Of a DNA stretch of 64,000 bases, positions 60,381 through 64,000 are shown one piece after another. The position numbers were made by a program, and so were the translations under genes. Origin of the DNA: Candidatus Gallacutalibacter stercoravium (GTDB taxonomy: Bacteria; Bacillota; Clostridia; Oscillospirales; Acutalibacteraceae); the NCBI GenBank assembly GCA_018716975.1, contig DVJE01000043.1, forward strand, positions 55,373 through 119,372. Reading direction: 5' to 3'. The notes under the pieces were generated by a model, which ran no database searches, was not told where the DNA came from, and saw only the letters and a program-made list of their open reading frames with translations. How positions within the stretch are numbered: the first letter of the stretch is position 1; each line of letters opens with the position of its first letter.

Positions 60381-61346
60381 ATGCGTTTGGTTCCTTTTAT
60401 ACGGCGAGTTTGTAAGCCGGTTGCCGTTTTATTGTCGCTTGTGATCTGTGTGGTGGGTTCTGTCCATCTTGTAGGCTGTTCCACAACGCAAAAAGCCGAT
60501 TCCGCCCGGGTGCGTTTGCTTTGCTCTTTTTATCCTATTTATATTATGGCCTTGAATATTACCGACGGGGTAGACGGCGTGCAATTGGATGTGATGGCGC
60601 CCAATCAAACGGGCTGCTTACACGATTATCAGCTGCAAACTGAGGATATGAAAAACTTAGAGTCTGCCGATGGTTTTTTGATAAACGGCGCTGGGATGGA
60701 ATCTTTTTTGGATAAGGTGACACAGGAGCTCCCCGAGTTAACCGTGGTGGATTCCAGCACGGGTATCCCCTTGATTGCGGCGGGAGAAACCCATTCTCAC
60801 GATCACGAATCTCATGAACAGAGCGAAGAAGAGGAAGAAGTGAACCCTCATTTATGGGTGTCTATCTCCAACTGTATCCAACAGGTAAATAATCTTACCG
60901 AAGGGATTTGCCAATTGGATCCCGCTTATGCTGACTCTTATCGGGCCAATGCACAGGCATATACCGATAAGCTTTCTTCCCTGCGGGATGAGATGCATGC
61001 CCAGCTGGACGGCTTGCCCAATCGGGATATTATTACGTTTCACGAGGCATTCCCCTATTTTGCAGAAGAATTTGACCTGAACATCGCCGCGGTTGTGAAC
61101 CGTGAACCGGATAGCGAGCCCAGCGCTAAAGAATTGGCAGATACCATTCTGTTGGTGCGATCAACCAATGTGAAAGCCTTGTTTGTGGAACCGCAATATC
61201 CCACAACGTCGGCGGAGATCGTAGCAAACGAAACAAGCGCGGCGGTTTATGTGCTGGATCCGGCGGTTTCCGGCGATATGGACAAAGACGCCTATTTACA
61301 CACTATGGAACAAAACTTGCAGGTGCTGCGCCAGGCGCTGGCCTAA
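60381..61346 (+). CDS. znuA: Zinc ABC transporter substrate-binding lipoprotein (ZnuA-like)
   Basis: The 321-residue protein has a signal peptide with lipobox VGC near residue 33, conserved metal-ligand regions (HDYQLQTEDMKNL, ITFHEAFPYFAEEF), and a His/Asp/Glu-rich loop (ETHSHDHESHEQSEEEEE) that is typical of zinc carriers. ATG 60381 follows GGGAGG. The longer frame from 60312 would overlap the operator and was rejected. Confidence 0.93.
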   Translation: MRLVPFIRRVCKPVAVLLSLVICVVGSVHLVGCSTTQKADSARVRLLCSFYPIYIMALNITDGVDGVQLDVMAPNQTGCLHDYQLQTEDMKNLESADGFLINGAGMESFLDKVTQELPELTVVDSSTGIPLIAAGETHSHDHESHEQSEEEEEVNPHLWVSISNCIQQVNNLTEGICQLDPAYADSYRANAQAYTDKLSSLRDEMHAQLDGLPNRDIITFHEAFPYFAEEFDLNIAAVVNREPDSEPSAKELADTILLVRSTNVKALFVEPQYPTTSAEIVANETSAAVYVLDPAVSGDMDKDAYLHTMEQNLQVLRQALA

Positions 61347-61410
61347 AACCGTTTTGTTTACGTGCCGTTATCAGCCTTGCCGCGCCGGCAGGACGAAAAG
61401 GAGAAGAATT

Positions 61411-62196
61411 ATGCAACCCGAGCAGGCAAACAAGTTAAACAGCGTGCGCCCCACACAGGCAACCGATAAAGGAAAGGTATGCCATTGCAGTGTGCAGCTG
61501 AAAAAGGTGGGCGTGAAAAAAGGTGGGAACATTATTTTGCACGATGTGTCGCTCACTGCCAATCATGGAGAGATCCTGGCATTGATAGGGCGCAACGGTG
61601 CAGGTAAAACCACTTTGCTAAAGGCGATAATGGGCCGGTTGCCCCATACGGGCGCCATTACCTTTTTTAATGCCGACGGGCAGCCGATACGTAGGCCTCG
61701 CATCGGTTATGTGCCCCAGAGCTTGGCTTTTGATCCCAGCACGCCGGTCACCGTGGCTGATCTGTTTAGTGCTAACAGCAGCCGTTTGCCGGTTTGGCTG
61801 GGGCACCGCAAAGCGCAGCGTGAAAAAGCCCGGCAGGTGCTAAGCAAAGTAGGGGCCGCCGGCCTGCTTGACAAAACACTGGGGGCGCTATCCGGCGGCG
61901 AGTTGCAACGGGTGTTGCTGGCTTTTGCCCTGGAGCCCATGCCGGATATGCTGTTGCTGGACGAACCTGTTTCGGCAGTGGACCGCAAGGGTACGGGCAT
62001 TTTTTATGAATTGGTTACCTCTATGCGGCAAGAGTATCATATGCCTATTATCCTCATATCCCATGATTTGGGGCATGTGCGCAAGTATGCCACAAAGGCG
62101 GCTCTGCTGGATCGCACGGTGCTGCTGCAAGGACCGGTAGCTGATGTGCTGGCTTCTTCGCAAGTGCGCCAGACCTTTGGTTTAGAGGGGCTGTAA
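61411..62196 (+). CDS. znuC: Zinc ABC transporter ATP-binding protein (ZnuC-like)
   Basis: The 261-residue ATPase has Walker A GRNGAGKTT, signature LSGGELQRVLLA, Walker B DMLLLDEPVSAVD and the switch His (ISHDLG). A 30-residue N-terminal extension with two Cys/His (KVCHCSVQL) precedes the domain, perhaps a metal-binding tail. ATG 61411 follows AAAGGAG. It is 64 bases after znuA and 44 before znuB. Confidence 0.93.
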   Translation: MQPEQANKLNSVRPTQATDKGKVCHCSVQLKKVGVKKGGNIILHDVSLTANHGEILALIGRNGAGKTTLLKAIMGRLPHTGAITFFNADGQPIRRPRIGYVPQSLAFDPSTPVTVADLFSANSSRLPVWLGHRKAQREKARQVLSKVGAAGLLDKTLGALSGGELQRVLLAFALEPMPDMLLLDEPVSAVDRKGTGIFYELVTSMRQEYHMPIILISHDLGHVRKYATKAALLDRTVLLQGPVADVLASSQVRQTFGLEGL

Positions 62197-62240
62197 AACC
62201 ATGTTTGTTTGGCTGCTGCAACAATGGAGGGGATGTCTGT

Positions 62241-63086
62241 ATGCAAGTAATTTATCATTTTCTTAACCAGCTGCTCCCGTTTGAATGGGCGCAGTTTGAC
62301 TTTATGAAAAACGCCCTGCTGGCGGTGTTGATTATTACCCCGCTGTTTGGCTTAACCGGCACGATGATTGTCAATAATCGGATGTCTTTCTTTTCGGATG
62401 CGCTGGGTCACTCTGCTTTAACGGGTATCGCTATCGGCGTACTGCTGGGCATTGATAATTATATGTTTTCTATGATAGGCTTTGCGCTGTTGTTTGCCTT
62501 GGCTATTTCGGCGGTGATTGAATCGGGCACCACATCGGCGGATACGGTGATTGGGGTGTTTTCTTCAGCCGGCATGGCCTTGGGGATTGTGCTGCTTTCG
62601 GCCAACGGAGGTTTTTCAAAATATTCCAATTATCTGATTGGGGATATTTTATCGGTACGCCCCAATGAGCTGTTGCTTTTGTTGTGCATTTTTGTTGTTG
62701 TTCTGGCGGTTTGGGTGCTTTGCTTCAACCGGTTGATGATAGCCAGCCTGAATGCCGATTTAGCCGCTAGCAAACAGGTGAACGCCCGGCTGTATAAGAA
62801 CCTATTTGTCATACTAATTGCCCTGATTGTGGCGGTATCCATTAAATGGGTGGGCATTCTAATCATCAATTCCCTGTTGGTGTTGCCTGCGGCAGCTGCC
62901 CGCAATCTGGCCCGCAGTATGCGCTCTTATCACGGCCTATCGGTACTGATTTCGCTTTTTTCCGGCGTCAGCGGCTTAATTCTTTCCTATTATATGGGCA
63001 CAGCGGCAGGCGGCACCATTGTGCTGGTGGCCGCGGCTTTGTTCTTTGTTGCTTTCGCTTGGCGCCGCTTGCGTGCCAGAGCGTAA
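62241..63086 (+). CDS. znuB: Zinc ABC transporter permease (ZnuB-like)
   Basis: The 281-residue membrane protein has about eight hydrophobic helices and the family region MSFFSDALGHSALTGIAIG, with VGILIINSLLVLPAAAARN near the end. ATG 62241 follows GGAGGGG. It completes the zinc importer with ZnuA and ZnuC; manganese is less likely given the regulator. Confidence 0.94.
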   Translation: MQVIYHFLNQLLPFEWAQFDFMKNALLAVLIITPLFGLTGTMIVNNRMSFFSDALGHSALTGIAIGVLLGIDNYMFSMIGFALLFALAISAVIESGTTSADTVIGVFSSAGMALGIVLLSANGGFSKYSNYLIGDILSVRPNELLLLLCIFVVVLAVWVLCFNRLMIASLNADLAASKQVNARLYKNLFVILIALIVAVSIKWVGILIINSLLVLPAAAARNLARSMRSYHGLSVLISLFSGVSGLILSYYMGTAAGGTIVLVAAALFFVAFAWRRLRARA

Positions 63087-63226
63087 TCGTCGATAGGTGT
63101 TACCGAAGCGGGGACTGTTCCGGGTACCATTGTATCAGTAAGTGTTGGATAAAACGCTGCCTGCGCTGTATGAGCCGGGCGGCGCTTTTTCTTTTGGATA
63201 ATAGGATAATAGAAGAGGCAAAAGAA

Positions 63227-63436
63227 ATGCCGCTTGTTTACTGTGACAGCAGCATAGCAACCCAAACCAAACCCGGCGGCATGGGCGGCGAGCAGCAAGC
63301 CGAAGGGCAAACCGGTATGTCTCCCCTTCGTATAGGGCTTACTTGTACAGCGGTAGCTTTTCTGTTGGCAGCGGCCGGATTAGCGGCATATCGTATTTTC
63401 GGTTTTCGCCGCAAGAAACAAGGAACCAGCAAATAA
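63227..63436 (+). CDS. Possible small single-pass membrane protein after znuB
   Basis: A frame of 69 residues starts at ATG 63227, with a weak GAAGAGG site. It has a polar N-terminal half (TKPGGMGGEQQAEGQTG) and one clear membrane helix (IGLTCTAVAFLLAAAGLAAY) followed by a basic anchor (RRKKQ). It is the last open frame of the zinc operon before the terminator at 63505. The frame is also open upstream through znuB in another phase, so it may be chance. Confidence 0.4.
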   Translation: MPLVYCDSSIATQTKPGGMGGEQQAEGQTGMSPLRIGLTCTAVAFLLAAAGLAAYRIFGFRRKKQGTSK

Positions 63437-63504
63437 AGAGCGAAGGCGGGCAGATGGATACAGTGCTAGTATTCGTTGGCCTGGAAAGGCAAGCAGAAAC
63501 ATAC

Positions 63505-63547
63505 AAAGGCCCCATCCTGGATATTTATCCAGGATGGGACCTTTTCG
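63505..63547. terminator. Bidirectional terminator
   Basis: A stem of 18 pairs (63505-63523 against 63526-63545, one mismatch) with a two-base loop; ends run into TTTT on the plus strand and AAA on the other side. It separates the zinc operon from the convergent acyl-CoA synthetase. Confidence 0.9.
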
Positions 63548-63607
63548 GGCAAAAGCAAATTTCTGATTTACGCGGCACGCCTGCCAAGCAGGCGAAGAGA
63601 AGGGCAA

Positions 63608-64000
63608 TCAGGCGGTTTCAATACTGGCAGCCTGCTGCAAGCCCAGCTTTTTCACCGCATCTTCGCGCATTTTGTATTTCAGAATTTTACCGGCGGCATT
63701 CATGGGGAAGGCATCCACAAAGTCCACATAGCGGGGGGTTTTGTGCTTGGCCATGTGGGAGGAAACAAACTCTTTGATTTCTTCTTCGGTAGAGGTTTCT
63801 CCTTCCTTGAGGATAACGCAGGCCATGATTTCTTCACCGTAATCCTTGTCGGGCACGCCGATTACCTGCACATCCGAAACCTTGGGATGGGTATAAATAA
63901 AGTCTTCAATCTCTTTGGGGTAGATATTTTCGCCGCCGCGGATGATCATATCTTTAATACGCCCGGTAATTTTATAGTTGCCGTTTTCATCCCGGCGGGC
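63608..64000 (-). CDS. AMP-forming acyl-CoA synthetase, C-terminal part (5' end outside the window)
   Basis: The frame is open to the end of the window, giving 130 visible residues of the C-terminal domain of adenylate-forming enzymes. Marks: ITGRIKDMIIRGGENIYPKEIE (hinge and core A8 motif), VQVIGVPDKDYGEEIMACV, and the catalytic lysine segment NAAGKILKYKMRE. It activates a carboxylic acid to its CoA thioester; the acid cannot be read from this part. Confidence 0.93.
   Translation of the reverse strand, partial: ARRDENGNYKITGRIKDMIIRGGENIYPKEIEDFIYTHPKVSDVQVIGVPDKDYGEEIMACVILKEGETSTEEEIKEFVSSHMAKHKTPRYVDFVDAFPMNAAGKILKYKMREDAVKKLGLQQAASIETA

Overview
The window is about 64 kb of a low-to-medium GC Firmicutes chromosome, most likely a spore-forming clostridium of the Ruminococcaceae/Oscillospiraceae type. 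This rests on Shine-Dalgarno sites of the AAGGAGG kind, GTG and TTG starts, sigma-A promoters with extended -10 boxes, a YpeB spore-germination protein, the Firmicutes yaaO-darA-holB-yaaT-yabB-rsmI block, a clostridial 2[4Fe-4S] ferredoxin, a two-subunit class I fumarase and 2-hydroxyacyl-CoA-dehydratase-type activases. No tRNA, rRNA, CRISPR array, transposase or phage gene was seen. Both ends cut a gene: pnp on the left, an acyl-CoA synthetase on the right.

Layout. 1-7.0 kb: end of pnp with a strong terminator, a MATE exporter, an M16 peptidase, proB-proA and a membrane-anchored protein of unknown function. 7.2-13.6 kb: an array of six paralogous lipoproteins (three sequence types, two members each) interrupted by one secreted protein; the heads of several copies are nearly identical while the bodies differ. 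13.7-15.1 kb: three small Gln/Pro-rich or Leu-tailed proteins on the minus strand. 15.4-19.4 kb: phosphodiesterase, malic enzyme, HxlR regulator, QueG-like Fe-S protein and a CBS protein. 19.6-25.4 kb: the yaaO-to-rsmI housekeeping block with a ferredoxin inserted. 25.7-27.4 kb: an orphan sugar-type binding lipoprotein.

27.7-43.6 kb: accessory stretch with a three-member family of membrane-anchored proteins (one at 27.7 kb, two at 42-43.6 kb), a GNAT, an AraC / EamA / Gfo-Idh-MocA module, ypeB, an AT-rich APH-fold kinase bracketed by two copies of the ypeB upstream region, a three-gene ABC-2 exporter, a YaiI/YqxD protein and the fumarase pair. 43.8-53.2 kb: a URO-D family protein, a MarR regulator divergent from a large two-domain activase and its dehydratase-like partner, a zinc-type and an iron-type alcohol dehydrogenase around a possible noncoding transcript.

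53.7-64 kb: exonuclease III; a GldA-GldF-GldG-like ABC operon ending in a DUF4340 protein, with a long leader; a Fur/Zur regulator divergent from znuA-znuC-znuB with a perfect 25-bp operator at the promoter; a possible small membrane protein; and the acyl-CoA synthetase end. The least explained and most accessory-looking features are the mosaic lipoprotein array, the ypeB-head duplication around the kinase, and the structured intergenic regions at 51.4-52.0 kb, 54.5-54.7 kb and 59.6 kb. All functions are read from sequence alone; no database search was run.
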